Notes: generated by a model not told the origin, from the sequence alone. 36,836 nucleotides of DNA from Noviherbaspirillum denitrificans (GCF_002211445.1 NZ_LSTO01000001.1:3086024-3122859); one strand, 5' to 3'; shown: positions 22,702 to 33,243, counted from the stretch's first letter. Translations and numbers: made by a program.

Positions 22702-23146
22702 TCTCGGACAGCTTCTGCGCGTAATACCCCGGTTTGACCGTCATCGGATTGCCAATTACCAGCGAATACGGGGGAATGGCTCCGGCTTCGACAATGGTGC
22801 CGGCAGCCACGACGGAATGGTGGCCGATATGGGCGCCGCCCTTGATGACGGAATGCGAACCGACAAAGACATTGTTTTCAAGGACGATATCGCGCCGGTC
22901 CACCTCTTTGGCCAAACCGATGCATTTCCTGTGCGAGTCGGCGCAATTGATCGAGACGAACGACGCGATATCGCAGTTGTCGCCAATGACGACCCGCGCG
23001 CCCTTGCCGTTCACTTCGGACATGCCGCCGATGTAGACATTGGCGCCAATTTCAGGATTGCCGACGATCCAGACCAGCGGATGGAAACGGTTCTTCGGAA
23101 AGGTCGTCAACTCCGCGAAGCGGGCTTCGAATTCTGACTTGTCCAT
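22688..23146 (-). CDS. left-handed beta-helix (hexapeptide) acyltransferase
   Basis: The product has 152 residues. Imperfect hexapeptide repeats run from about residue 30 to 135 (IGANVYIGGMSEVNGKGARV, VIGDNCDIASFVSINCADSH, IVLENNVFVGSHSVIKGGAH), with candidate catalytic histidines in the coils, and end with PPYSLVIGNPMTVKPGYY, the usual exit of this fold. Members acylate amino sugars using acyl-CoA. No GNAT-type PseH is present in the window, so this enzyme is the best candidate for the 4-N-acylation step, or it works with the neighbouring DegT aminotransferase. Start ATG 23146 overlaps the pseI stop by 1 base (TGATG). Confidence 0.87.
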   Translation of the reverse strand: MDKSEFEARFAELTTFPKNRFHPLVWIVGNPEIGANVYIGGMSEVNGKGARVVIGDNCDIASFVSINCADSHRKCIGLAKEVDRRDIVLENNVFVGSHSVIKGGAHIGHHSVVAAGTIVEAGAIPPYSLVIGNPMTVKPGYYAQKLSENDPA

Positions 23147-24198
23147 CAGTTGAAGTCTCCCAGTTCCAGCAGGCTGCCCTTGGCAATTTTCCTGGCCGCG
23201 ACACGTTGAAGCACCTTCTCGAACAGCGCGGGCGGCAGTCCGTTACCGGGACGGCGCAAGCCGATATTGCCTGCGTCCAGCACGGCACCCGGCTCGATAT
23301 CCTGCAGGGCGACAATACTGCGCCGCGCCAGCGTGCGCATCTCGCGCTCCGCAGTGGTCGGCCGCACCTGGGCAGAACCCATCATGATGTGCGCGGTGCG
23401 GATCGCCTTGATCCACTGCCCCGCACCATCCGGGTCTTCGGAGAACCAGTGGTCAGGCCCGGGCAGGTCGTGACTGAGGGTGAAATGCTTCTCGAATACT
23501 GTGGCGCCCATTGCCACCGCCAGCGAGGATGCCAGCGGTCCCTGGGTATGGTCGGAGAAGCCCATGACCACCGACGGGAAAGCCGCGGCCAGGGTACGCA
23601 GCTTGAGCAGGTTCACATCGGCCGGCGGCGTCGGATATTGCGACGTGCACAGGAACAGTACGGTCGGATGTCCATCCAGCGCGCCGACGGCTTCCAGCCC
23701 CTGGTGGACTTCGCCAAGATCGGACATGCCGCACGACACCAGCATCGGCAGCCCGGCACTGGCGTAATCGCGCAGCAGCGGGAGGTTCGTGAAGTCGTCG
23801 GAACCGACCTTGACGGCGGGTACGCCGAGTTCGAGCAGGAGGTCGAGGTCGGAGCGATTTTGCGGCGTGGACAGGAAGAGGATGCCGGTTTCATCGCAGC
23901 GACGCTTGATCGCCAGCCAGTCGCTGCGCGAAAACTCGTAACGCCGGAACATATCCAGCATCGATTCTGTGACTTCCTTGCCTTGCGAGCGGTAGGTGAA
24001 CATCAGCGTCGGGTCGCCCACGAATTCATCCGCCTTGAAGGTCTGGAACTTCACGGCATCCGCGCCGAGACGCTTCGCGACCGCGATCATCTCGAACGCC
24101 TTGTCGAGGTCGCCGTTATGGTTGATCCCCGATTCGAGAATCACAAGCGGAGGCTGGTCCTTGCCGACGAGTCGTTCACCGATCCTGATTTGCGTCAT
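23146..24198 (-). CDS. pseI: nonulosonate (pseudaminic/legionaminic-type) acid synthase
   Basis: The NeuB family condenses phosphoenolpyruvate with a six-carbon N-acyl sugar to form a nine-carbon sialic-acid-like sugar. The 350-residue product is of family length. VILESGINHNGDLDKAFEMI (18-37) and DAVKFQTFKADEF (47-59) are barrel motifs, PAVKVGSDDF and VFEKHFTLSHDLPGPDH hold conserved Lys, His and Asp residues, and the last 60 residues (SIVALQDIEPGAVLDAGNI) are an SAF antifreeze-like domain. The N-terminal motif also resembles LegI/NeuB proteins. The pseudaminic call rests on pseB, pseC, pseG and the Pse methylase in the same operon. Confidence 0.88.
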   Translation of the reverse strand: MTQIRIGERLVGKDQPPLVILESGINHNGDLDKAFEMIAVAKRLGADAVKFQTFKADEFVGDPTLMFTYRSQGKEVTESMLDMFRRYEFSRSDWLAIKRRCDETGILFLSTPQNRSDLDLLLELGVPAVKVGSDDFTNLPLLRDYASAGLPMLVSCGMSDLGEVHQGLEAVGALDGHPTVLFLCTSQYPTPPADVNLLKLRTLAAAFPSVVMGFSDHTQGPLASSLAVAMGATVFEKHFTLSHDLPGPDHWFSEDPDGAGQWIKAIRTAHIMMGSAQVRPTTAEREMRTLARRSIVALQDIEPGAVLDAGNIGLRRPGNGLPPALFEKVLQRVAARKIAKGSLLELGDFN

Positions 24199-24211
24199 GG
24201 TTTTACCTCTG

Positions 24212-25252
24212 TCATTCCGTTTGCATCAATGCCTGCACGACGCGCAAGGCACCCTTGCCGTCCACCAGGCTGCGGGCGCGCTGCGCCATGCTCGCCATTG
24301 CAGCGGGGTCGAGGCTCTCGACGGCCCGGCGATAATCTTCCGCGCCAAGTGAATTTCCCCATCCCAGGTCAACTGCCGCGCCGTAGGCCGCCACTGCACG
24401 GGTCAGTTCCAGCTGGTTCTCGGCGAGGACGACTTGCAGCGTCGGCAAGCCGAGGCAGCAGCGCTCCCAGGTGGCGGTCCCACCCGCACCGATTGCGAGG
24501 TCGGCGGCATCCATCAACTCCGCTATTGACGGCGTCTGGCAATGGTAGGTGGCGCCCGGGATGGCGGCGCACATTTCCTTCACCTGTTCGCGATGCGGAT
24601 TGGAACTTCCCACCACAACATCCAGCCTGACCTGCATTGGTAGCGCGCGCAAGCCTTCCAGTGCCTTGCCCGTTTCATTGCCCGGATCGCTGCCGCCGAA
24701 GAAGACGAAAATGCGCTCGATGCGCCCGTCGCGTTCCCTGGCGCACCCGGCGAGCCGCCCGAATTCCGGACGCAGCAGCGCAAACCGCGGACCGAGCAAT
24801 GTCTTGCACGACGACGGGATCAATCCTTCATATCGATGCGCGATGTCGCTGCCGTAGTTCTGGTCAAGCAGGACGTCAGCATCGTGCTTGCGGTCCGCGA
24901 GGTCGTCGATGACGAACAGCCTGTCGCAAGCAGCCCTGCACTTCGTTTCCCAACGCGCGTCGAGTCCGTAATGGTCGACGATCAGCCAGTCGACACGCCG
25001 AGCCGACAATGCCGCCAACATCTGTTCCGCATCCTCTTGCCAGCCCGGCGGCGTGCCGCTGCCGGCGGGCAGCCGATGCACGGCGAATCCCTCGGCGTGG
25101 ACAAGGTCACACAGGTTGCCCGGTAACTCGCGCGAGACGAATTCCACCACCATCCCCGCTTCGCGCAATGCATTCGCGATCGCCAGGCACCGCATCACAT
25201 GCCCGGTTCCGATCGAGACAGCTGCGTCGGCGCGGATGGCGACTCTCGTCAT
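24212..25252 (-). CDS. pseG: PseG-type UDP-sugar hydrolase
   Basis: PseG removes UDP from UDP-2,4-diacetamido-2,4,6-trideoxy-L-altrose to give the free sugar for PseI. The product has 346 residues. The N-terminus RADAAVSIGTGHVMRCLAIA (7-26) contains the catalytic-type His18, WLIVDHYGLDARWE and FVIDDLADRKHDADVLLDQN are family motifs, and the C-terminal half has GGSDPGN and IGAGGTATWERCCLGLP of a MurG-like GT-B fold. The stop lies 13 bases before pseI, and the start overlaps the methylase stop (ATGA). Confidence 0.92.
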   Translation of the reverse strand: MTRVAIRADAAVSIGTGHVMRCLAIANALREAGMVVEFVSRELPGNLCDLVHAEGFAVHRLPAGSGTPPGWQEDAEQMLAALSARRVDWLIVDHYGLDARWETKCRAACDRLFVIDDLADRKHDADVLLDQNYGSDIAHRYEGLIPSSCKTLLGPRFALLRPEFGRLAGCARERDGRIERIFVFFGGSDPGNETGKALEGLRALPMQVRLDVVVGSSNPHREQVKEMCAAIPGATYHCQTPSIAELMDAADLAIGAGGTATWERCCLGLPTLQVVLAENQLELTRAVAAYGAAVDLGWGNSLGAEDYRRAVESLDPAAMASMAQRARSLVDGKGALRVVQALMQTE

Positions 25253-25878
25253 TGGCCGGTTTTCTCCAGCACGAACCAGGTGAGGTCGTCTTGCGGGAAC
25301 TGCACATCCCGGCGATATGCAAAGCCGTAATCGACCAGCCTCAGGTCAGGATAGCGCTCGAGCATTTCGCCGGCAAAATCGCGCTTGAACAGCTTGCCGG
25401 TATTGCCGCGGTAAGTCAGTTCGACCGGCACGGGGTTGTAATACTCGGCCAGGCAGATATAGCGGCGCGCGGTCTTGTACATGCTGTCGTACACATCCGG
25501 GAGGCTGTCCGGATTGATATGGATGAGCACACCCTTGATGAACACGAGGTCGCGCTGGTAATCGGGCTGGAAATCAAGAATGGATTGCGGGTAGACCTTG
25601 ATGCCGCCCATCCTTTGCAATTCTTCCGCCGCCTTCAGGTTGATCTCGATCGCGGACAGTTCGACGCCCGGCACCAGCGCGCGGAATACCTTGAGGTTCA
25701 GGCCGATATTGGCGCCGAATTCGATCACCGACTTCACCGGCTGCATGCACGACAGGATGCGGCTGGTGAAACCGAGGTTGGCGGCATCCACGGCCGCGCC
25801 CTGGTTGCGCTCGATGTATTCGTTGCCGAAGTCCCCGGCCCAGAATTGTTCCTGCTCCGTCTTGAAATTCCTGCTCAC
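25249..25878 (-). CDS. pseudaminic acid biosynthesis-associated methylase
   Basis: The product is 209 residues from a GTG start at 25878, preceded by GAGGAG six bases upstream; the frame stays open to 25968 but runs into spsF. The N-terminus FKTEQEQFWAGDFGNEYIER is the hallmark of the small methyltransferase family found in Pse clusters. A SAM-binding motif, SVIEFGANIGLNLKVFRAL, and EINLKAAEEL follow. The reaction is not defined for the family as far as I know; methylation of a nonulosonate substituent is likely. It overlaps pseG by ATGA. Confidence 0.9.
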   Translation of the reverse strand: MSRNFKTEQEQFWAGDFGNEYIERNQGAAVDAANLGFTSRILSCMQPVKSVIEFGANIGLNLKVFRALVPGVELSAIEINLKAAEELQRMGGIKVYPQSILDFQPDYQRDLVFIKGVLIHINPDSLPDVYDSMYKTARRYICLAEYYNPVPVELTYRGNTGKLFKRDFAGEMLERYPDLRLVDYGFAYRRDVQFPQDDLTWFVLEKTGQ

Positions 25879-25888
25879 TCCGCGCTCC

Positions 25889-26622
25889 TCATTCTCCGAG
25901 TTTTTTCTGCCGCACATGGGCATTGATCGCCGGCCAGTCCGGGTGCCGCTCCAGCAAATCCAGGACATCCTGGGTGGTGAACTGCGGGTTGCCGGGGTAC
26001 AGCGCTTCGATGATGCGGCGGACGAGTTCGAAATCGTCCGGCGTATCGACCGTCCACCGGTGATGGCTCAGGTCCTCCGCCTGCACGACTTGGCCGATGC
26101 GGAAACGCTCCGGCCTCGTGTAAAGGAAAGGCGACACATGTTCACGTTCGGGTTCGGCCTGCGCCTCGCGCCAGGCAGTCTCCAGCGCACGATACGGAAA
26201 CACCTCGACGGCAAGCCCGTACGGGAAGCTCTGCGTCAGAGAGTTGGACACGTAATCGTAGGCGCCTCCGCTGTCGCGATAGAAAGCAATGACCCTGTCG
26301 ATGACCGTTGGATCGATCAGCGGGCAATCGGATGTCACGCGCACAATCAGGTCGGCCTTGTGCAAGGTTGCCGCTTCATAGTAACGGCCGAGCACATCAT
26401 TCTCGGAGCCGCGGGTACACGCAACGCCGAGCCGCGCGCAAAGATCGACAATGGGCTGGTCCGTATCGTTGGTCGTCGTGGCGATCACGACGTCGTCCGC
26501 CAGCTGCGCGCGGCGGATGCGTTCGATGTGGTATTCCAGCAATGACTTGCCGAGAATTTCCTTGAGCACCTTCCCGGGAAGCCGCGTGGAAGTCATGCGT
26601 GCCTGGACGATGATGACGGTTT

Positions 26623-26626
<4 letters not shown>
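25889..26626 (-). CDS. spsF: SpsF-type cytidylyltransferase, probable CMP-nonulosonate synthetase
   Basis: The 245-residue protein is of the CMP-Kdo-synthetase-like SpsF family, which replaces canonical PseF in some nonulosonate clusters such as the Bacillus sps locus. VQARMTSTRLPGKVLKEI (7-24) is the nucleotide-binding loop, DLIVRVTSDCPLIDP near 92 carries the metal-type Asp, and RWTVDTPDDF near 191 is the C-terminal family motif. No standard PseF (with a GGSKRIP loop) is seen, so this is the only candidate for CMP activation. It overlaps pseC by ATGA and is followed after 10 bases by the methylase. Confidence 0.87.
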
Positions 26627-29065
<2,439 letters not shown>

Positions 29066-29440
29066 ATGAACAGCATCGGACCGATCACCAGCTCGAACCA
29101 GTCTGCACAGCATCTGGAGAAATACACATTTGCGTCGGACGCATCGCCCGTGGCGAGTGCCCCCGCCGCGCCGGTCGCCACCGCTTCCGCTGTCGAACCG
29201 CCACGGCAAGCCCCAAGCCCCGAACAAGTCACGCAAGCCCTGAAAAGCATCAACAAGACAATGGAAGGTCTTTCCCAGGGACTGGAGTTCACCATTGACG
29301 AAGACAGCCACCGCACTATCGTGAAAGTGGTGGACAGGAACACCAAGGATGTCATCCGCCAGATCCCCACGGAAGAAGCCCTGGAAATCGCCAAAGCCCT
29401 CGACCAGGTAACCGGCTTGCTAATCCGACAAAAAGCTTGA
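29066..29440 (+). CDS. flaG: FlaG family protein (copy 2)
   Basis: The product has 124 residues, with an Ala/Pro-rich N-terminus and a conserved C-terminal half: GLEFTIDEDSHRTIVKVVD and VIRQIPTEEALEIAKALDQ, ending GLLIRQKA. The order of motifs matches copy 1 at 5025 exactly, but many positions differ, so the copies are old paralogues. GGAGG at 29056-29060 supports the start. Unlike copy 1 it has its own sigma-28 promoter. It is followed by fliS across a gap with a further sigma-28 promoter. Confidence 0.9.
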   Translation: MNSIGPITSSNQSAQHLEKYTFASDASPVASAPAAPVATASAVEPPRQAPSPEQVTQALKSINKTMEGLSQGLEFTIDEDSHRTIVKVVDRNTKDVIRQIPTEEALEIAKALDQVTGLLIRQKA

Positions 29441-29468
29441 AATCGGAGTAAGCGGATAAATTGCCTTC

Positions 29469-29495
29469 TAAAGTTCGATTTGGCGAGACCGATAA
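29469..29495 (+). promoter_or_regulatory. sigma-28 (FliA) promoter for fliS
   Basis: TAAAGTTC (29469-29476, 7/8), an 11-base spacer and ACCGATAA (29488-29495, 7/8) make this the best sigma-28 match in the window. Transcription would start near 29502, about 67 bases before the fliS ATG. It would drive fliS, fliT2 and possibly the genes to ycgR. Confidence 0.8.
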
Positions 29496-29568
29496 GTAGC
29501 TATGCTTAGCACCTGAAATCACGCAGCCGCGTCTTCAGGCGGCCTCGGCACCGATTAAGGAAACACAC

Positions 29569-30057
29569 ATGTTTGGATCAACACAAAGCGGAGCACGCGC
29601 TTATGCCACTGTCGGCGTCGAAACCGGCGTTGCGGCGGCAGACCCGCACAAACTGATCGTCATGTTGTTCGAAGGTGCGCTGGTTGCAGTCGCATCCGCC
29701 ACCCAGCACATGCAGGCCGGGGAAATCGCAAAAAAGGGCGCCGCAATCTCCAAGGCCATTTCCATTATCGATAACGGCCTTCGCGCCAGCCTCGACAAGA
29801 AAGTCGGCGGCGAGATCGCGCAAAATCTCGACGCGCTGTACGAATACATGAGCAACCGGCTGCTGCTGGCCAACCTGCACAACCAGGTGCCCATGCTCGA
29901 CGAAGTCTATCAACTGCTCTCGGGCTTGAAGTCGGCATGGGAATCGATCGCGCCGAACACCAACCAGGCCGCCGCACAGGGAGCACCGCAGGCCGCCTCC
30001 CCGGCGACGGGATACGACCCGCTGGCCCCGAACACATCCAGATTAGTGAAAGCCTGA
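29569..30057 (+). CDS. fliS: flagellin chaperone FliS
   Basis: FliS keeps flagellin unpolymerised in the cytoplasm and delivers it to the export gate. The product has 162 residues. ARAYATVGVETGVAAADPHK and LIVMLFEGALVAVASA are the family N-terminal motifs, followed by four helices (NLDALYEYMSNRLLLANLHN). The tail after about residue 125 is a longer Ala/Gln/Pro-rich extension than in short FliS proteins. AAGGA at 29557-29561 supports the start. This is the only fliS in the window, although fliD lies 21 kb away. Confidence 0.95.
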   Translation: MFGSTQSGARAYATVGVETGVAAADPHKLIVMLFEGALVAVASATQHMQAGEIAKKGAAISKAISIIDNGLRASLDKKVGGEIAQNLDALYEYMSNRLLLANLHNQVPMLDEVYQLLSGLKSAWESIAPNTNQAAAQGAPQAASPATGYDPLAPNTSRLVKA

Positions 30058-30060
30058 TCA

Positions 30061-30390
30061 ATGATGGACAGCCATGAAGTTCTGTCGCTCTATGAGAGCG
30101 TCGCGGATATCACACGGCAGATGCTCGATGCGGCACGCGTTGGCAACTGGGAGCAGCTGGCCGAGCTGGAATCGCGCTGCTCGACGCAGGTGGCGATGAT
30201 CAAGGATGGCGAACCGTCTGCAGCCATGACCGGCGTGGTGCGCGAACGGAAGGTAAAGATCATCCGCAAGATCCTCGAAGACGATCGCCAGATCCGGGAC
30301 ATTACCGAGCCCTGGATGGCGCGGCTGACCACGATAATGAATAACGCCAGCAACGACCGCAACGCGGCGCAGACAAACCCCACCAGTTAA
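30061..30390 (+). CDS. fliT: FliT-type flagellar export chaperone (copy 2)
   Basis: The 109-residue helical product has VLSLYESVADITRQMLDAA, NWEQLAELESRCSTQV, and RQIRDITEPWMARLTTIMNN. It is the same family as copy 1 at 8195 but only distantly similar. It starts 3 bases after the fliS stop (an alternative ATG is the next codon), so both form one transcript. The canonical fliS-fliT order is kept here but without fliD. FliT may also act on FlhDC, so two copies could give separate regulatory inputs. Confidence 0.85.
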   Translation: MMDSHEVLSLYESVADITRQMLDAARVGNWEQLAELESRCSTQVAMIKDGEPSAAMTGVVRERKVKIIRKILEDDRQIRDITEPWMARLTTIMNNASNDRNAAQTNPTS

Positions 30391-30395
30391 TCACC

Positions 30396-31544
30396 ATGCT
30401 GCCGCGGGCCGACCTCAATACCACCCGGCCCCCGGCCTCTCTAGAGGCCGCAACCACTGTCGTTTCTTCGACGGACACGCGCCTCGAGATCTTCCGGCGC
30501 CTGAACCAGATTGCCGTCGGCAGGGAACTCCAGGCTACGGTCGATGCCATGCTGGACGACGGCACCTTCCTCGTAAAGGTCGCCGACACCACCGCGCGCA
30601 TGGCGCTTCCCGTCGGGACCAAGGTTGGCGACACCCTTTCGATGGTCTTCATCGGCAAGGATCCCCGCCCGACATTCCTGCTGACGCAGCAGCAAGGCAG
30701 CACACCCGCGTCGCTGAGCACAACTGGAAGGCTGGTTGACCACCTCCTGCAAGCGGCAGAAGATGCCGGCACCCCGAACGCCGTCACAACACGCATTCCC
30801 CTGGTCGCATCCGCCGCCGCGATGGAGCCGAAACAGGTTGCCTCGGCTTTGCAGAACGCCCTGTCCGGGAGCGGGCTGTTTTACGAATCCCACCTGCACG
30901 AATGGATCAGCGGAACGCGCCCGGCGACGGACCTGGCGCGCGAACCGCAGGCCAGCCTGCAGGAAGGAATCCGGCAGCCGCCGGCCAGCACGAAGGATGC
31001 CCCCAATCCGGACCTGGCAAAGCTGGCCGCCAGCATGCGCGAGATCGGCGACGGCGCGCAAAAGCTCGCCAACCTGATTCGCGAAGCCCAACTGCAGACG
31101 GTAAATACCGCCACGACCGACGCCGACCTGATCACGCCCGCCCCGCCGCCGCTGCCGACGGTTGAACCCGAGGCTGCGCGCCTCATCAATCTGCAGCTCA
31201 ATACGCTTGAACACCAGGCGGTCCGCTGGCAGGGACAGCTCTGGCCCGGCATGCCCCTGGAATGGGAAGTGCAGGAAGAAAAGGAACAGCGGGAAGAAAC
31301 CGCATCCCAGGCCGAACCCTCCACGCCGGTATGGAGCAGCTCAGTGCGTTTCGAACTGCCCACTCTGGGAGGCGTGTCCGCCACTGTGCGACTGGTCGGC
31401 AATCGCGTCCACGTGCAGGTGAATACCCAGACCGAAGATGCCGCGACCACCATCCGCTCTTTCGGCAACCTCCTTGCCGATTCGCTCGACGCAGCCGGCG
31501 CACCACTCGACTCACTGTCGGTGAAGCAGAATGAATCGACCTAA
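30396..31544 (+). CDS. FliK-like flagellar hook-length control family protein
   Basis: The product has 382 residues. There is no recognisable motif in the Pro/Ala/Gln-rich middle, as is common in FliK. The last 80 residues carry the Flg_hook-type C-terminal domain: SVRFELPTLGGVSATVRLVG and HVQVNTQTEDAATTIRSFGN, ending LDSLSVKQN. The usual fliK lies downstream of fliJ, so this is probably a paralogue. Its end overlaps the FlhB-like gene by 14 bases, and FliK C-domains act on FlhB, so the pair may be functionally linked. It starts 5 bases after fliT2. Confidence 0.8.
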   Translation: MLPRADLNTTRPPASLEAATTVVSSTDTRLEIFRRLNQIAVGRELQATVDAMLDDGTFLVKVADTTARMALPVGTKVGDTLSMVFIGKDPRPTFLLTQQQGSTPASLSTTGRLVDHLLQAAEDAGTPNAVTTRIPLVASAAAMEPKQVASALQNALSGSGLFYESHLHEWISGTRPATDLAREPQASLQEGIRQPPASTKDAPNPDLAKLAASMREIGDGAQKLANLIREAQLQTVNTATTDADLITPAPPPLPTVEPEAARLINLQLNTLEHQAVRWQGQLWPGMPLEWEVQEEKEQREETASQAEPSTPVWSSSVRFELPTLGGVSATVRLVGNRVHVQVNTQTEDAATTIRSFGNLLADSLDAAGAPLDSLSVKQNEST

Positions 31545-31854
31545 CCCCAGCCAGAGCGCCGTTGCGCTTGCCTATCAGACCGGTGACCTCGCCCCGCGCG
31601 TGGTGGCCAAGGGACGCGGATTGATCGCAGAGGAGATCATATCGCGCGCACGGGAGCACGGACTCTTCGTCCACGAATCAAAAGAACTCGTCGCCTTGCT
31701 GATGCAGGTCGACCTGGACCGACACATCCCTCCGACCCTGTACCGGGTAGTGGCGGAATTGCTCGCGTGGCTTTACCATATCGACGCATTGAAGAACAAA
31801 GGAGACAAGGGGCCGAATCCCCGCCCCTTGAACGGAACGGAAAAGCAGGAATAA
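31531..31854 (+). CDS. FlhB C-terminal-domain-like protein
   Basis: The 107-residue product corresponds to only the cytoplasmic domain of the FlhB/YscU export switch, with no membrane segment. Motifs are SAVALAYQTGDLAPRVVAKG, then IAEEIISRAREHGL and IPPTLYRVVAELLAWLYHID. The autocleavage site NPTH of FlhB is here NPSQ (residues 5-8), so self-cleavage is probably lost. Such soluble FlhB-like proteins can partly replace the FlhB C-domain. It overlaps the FliK-like gene by 14 bases, and its stop directly abuts the ycgR ATG. Confidence 0.85.
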   Translation: MNRPNPSQSAVALAYQTGDLAPRVVAKGRGLIAEEIISRAREHGLFVHESKELVALLMQVDLDRHIPPTLYRVVAELLAWLYHIDALKNKGDKGPNPRPLNGTEKQE

Positions 31855-32625
31855 ATGTCATTCACGAACAAGTTCGGCACTGAGGACGTCAGCCCCTACC
31901 AGGTGCACTCGCGTCGAGAGATCGTCGGACTGCTGCGCTCCATGCATGAGCGCAACCAGCTGGTTACCATGCAGGCCGCCGGCGGCGCCGAAGCGGTCGT
32001 CACCTCCATCCTCGATGTCGACGAGGAAGCAGGCATCGTTGTCGTCGACCGCGCGCCGAGCAATACGCTGAACCAGCGGCTGCTGGGCAGCGACAACATT
32101 TCATTCGAAACCGTCCTCGACAACATCCGCATCCTGTTCTTTTCCAACAAGATGAGGGAATGCCTGTATGACAACCTCCCCGCCCTGTACATCGCCATTC
32201 CTCCGAGCCTGATCCGCCTGCAGCGACGCGAGTATTACCGCGTGACGACGCCGGTCGCCAATCCGGTGCGCTGCACGATCCGCATTCCCGCTGACGATGA
32301 GTCCGGCGCCCCCGGCACGACCGTCATCGTGACACTGAAGGACATCAGCGGCGGCGGCGTGGGCGTCATCGACGAAAAGAAAATGCTGGATAACACAATC
32401 GGCCGTATTTATGCCGATTGCCGGATTGATATCCCAGGCGGAACGGTGGTGAACTGCAAGCTGCAAGTCCGGAATTCGCACGACTTGACACTGACGAGCG
32501 GCAAGTCCATCCGCAAGGTCGGATGCATGTTTGTCAATCTTCCGAGCGCGATGCTCGCGGCGGTCCAGCGCTACATCACCAAGCTCGAGCGCGAGCGCAA
32601 CGCCAAGGCGACGGGCATGACCTGA
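31855..32625 (+). CDS. ycgR: flagellar brake protein YcgR (PilZ)
   Basis: YcgR binds c-di-GMP and slows the motor. The product has 256 residues. The N-terminal YcgR domain (about 15-115) is followed by the PilZ domain beginning LQRREYYRVTTP. Arg125-xxx-Arg129 and the DISGGGVG motif (163-170) are the c-di-GMP contacts. Its ATG immediately follows the FlhB-like stop. It couples c-di-GMP levels to the motility genes of the region. Confidence 0.93.
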   Translation: MSFTNKFGTEDVSPYQVHSRREIVGLLRSMHERNQLVTMQAAGGAEAVVTSILDVDEEAGIVVVDRAPSNTLNQRLLGSDNISFETVLDNIRILFFSNKMRECLYDNLPALYIAIPPSLIRLQRREYYRVTTPVANPVRCTIRIPADDESGAPGTTVIVTLKDISGGGVGVIDEKKMLDNTIGRIYADCRIDIPGGTVVNCKLQVRNSHDLTLTSGKSIRKVGCMFVNLPSAMLAAVQRYITKLERERNAKATGMT

Positions 32626-32628
32626 ACG

Positions 32629-32646
32629 TGCGCCCCTCGGGGCGCA
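32629..32646. terminator. hairpin between convergent ycgR and fliE
   Basis: TGCGCCCC (32629-32636) and GGGGCGCA (32639-32646) form a perfect inverted repeat only 2 bases apart, so the real loop includes the inner C-G pair. It sits in the 30-base gap between convergent genes. There is no T-run either way. Confidence 0.5.
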
Positions 32647-32655
32647 TGACAATCC

Positions 32656-32997
32656 TTACACTGACATGTTCATGATGTCGTGATAGGCCGACACCAGCTT
32701 GTTGCGCACCTGGATGGTCGCCTGGAAGGCAATATTGGCTTTCTGGGAATTGATCATGACATCCGACAGGCTGACACTGTCATCGCCCAGCACGAACTTC
32801 TTGGCAAGTTCCTCGGACTTGTTCTGTGCCGTGTTCACCTGATCCAACGCCGACTTCAGCGCGCTTCCGAAATCGACCTTGGGCGCCGCCTTTTCACCCT
32901 GGATGGGATTCACCGGGCCGTCGGGACGCGTGGCAGCCGCCCGCAACTGGGCAATCATTGCCTCGATCTTGCTCGAATCGATCATTCCGGTTTTCAT
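32656..32997 (-). CDS. fliE: flagellar hook-basal body protein FliE
   Basis: FliE links the MS ring to the rod and is an early export substrate. The product has 113 residues from the ATG at 32997, preceded by GGGAG five bases upstream; a GTG at 33015 has no such site. The C-terminal half, DSVSLSDVMINSQKANIAFQ, and QVRNKLVSAYHDIMNMSV are the FliE signature. It is divergent from fliF, as usual. Confidence 0.96.
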   Translation of the reverse strand: MKTGMIDSSKIEAMIAQLRAAATRPDGPVNPIQGEKAAPKVDFGSALKSALDQVNTAQNKSEELAKKFVLGDDSVSLSDVMINSQKANIAFQATIQVRNKLVSAYHDIMNMSV

Positions 32998-33113
32998 GCG
33001 TTCTCCCTTTGACACCCTCCGCCATCAGCGGCGTCGGCACAGCCTTTTTCACAGCGCTAAGGTAGCACGCAAAAAACACGCACTGGCCGGGGATAAACAC
33101 AGGAAAAATTGTT

Positions 33114-33142
33114 CTGTTCCAGCGATCGATTTCGCTTAACAG
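33114..33142. promoter_or_regulatory. interrupted inverted repeat in the fliE-fliF divergent region
   Basis: In the 236-base fliE-fliF gap, CTGTT (33114-33118) and AGCGA (33121-33125) pair with TCGCT (33132-33136) and AACAG (33138-33142) around a 6-base centre. This is a candidate operator for a class II flagellar activator such as FlhDC. I found no convincing sigma-54 or sigma-70 promoter in the gap; spacings failed. Confidence 0.4.
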
Positions 33143-33189
33143 GAAGAAAATCCTACACTAAGGGAAAAACCTCGATTTGCAGGACCAAC

Positions 33190-33243
33190 ATGACCAATAA
33201 CACGAAGAACGACAGCAGAGCCGGAGGCGCGCCGTGGCAGTAG
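33190..33243 (+). CDS. possible 17-codon leader peptide overlapping the fliF start
   Basis: An ATG at 33190, preceded by AGGA (33181-33184), opens a 17-residue reading frame (MTNNTKNDSRAGGAPWQ) that ends with a TAG at 33241, 10 bases into fliF in another frame. The stop being so close to the fliF GTG would suit translational coupling. It may also be chance; there is no homology evidence. Confidence 0.3.
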   Translation: MTNNTKNDSRAGGAPWQ

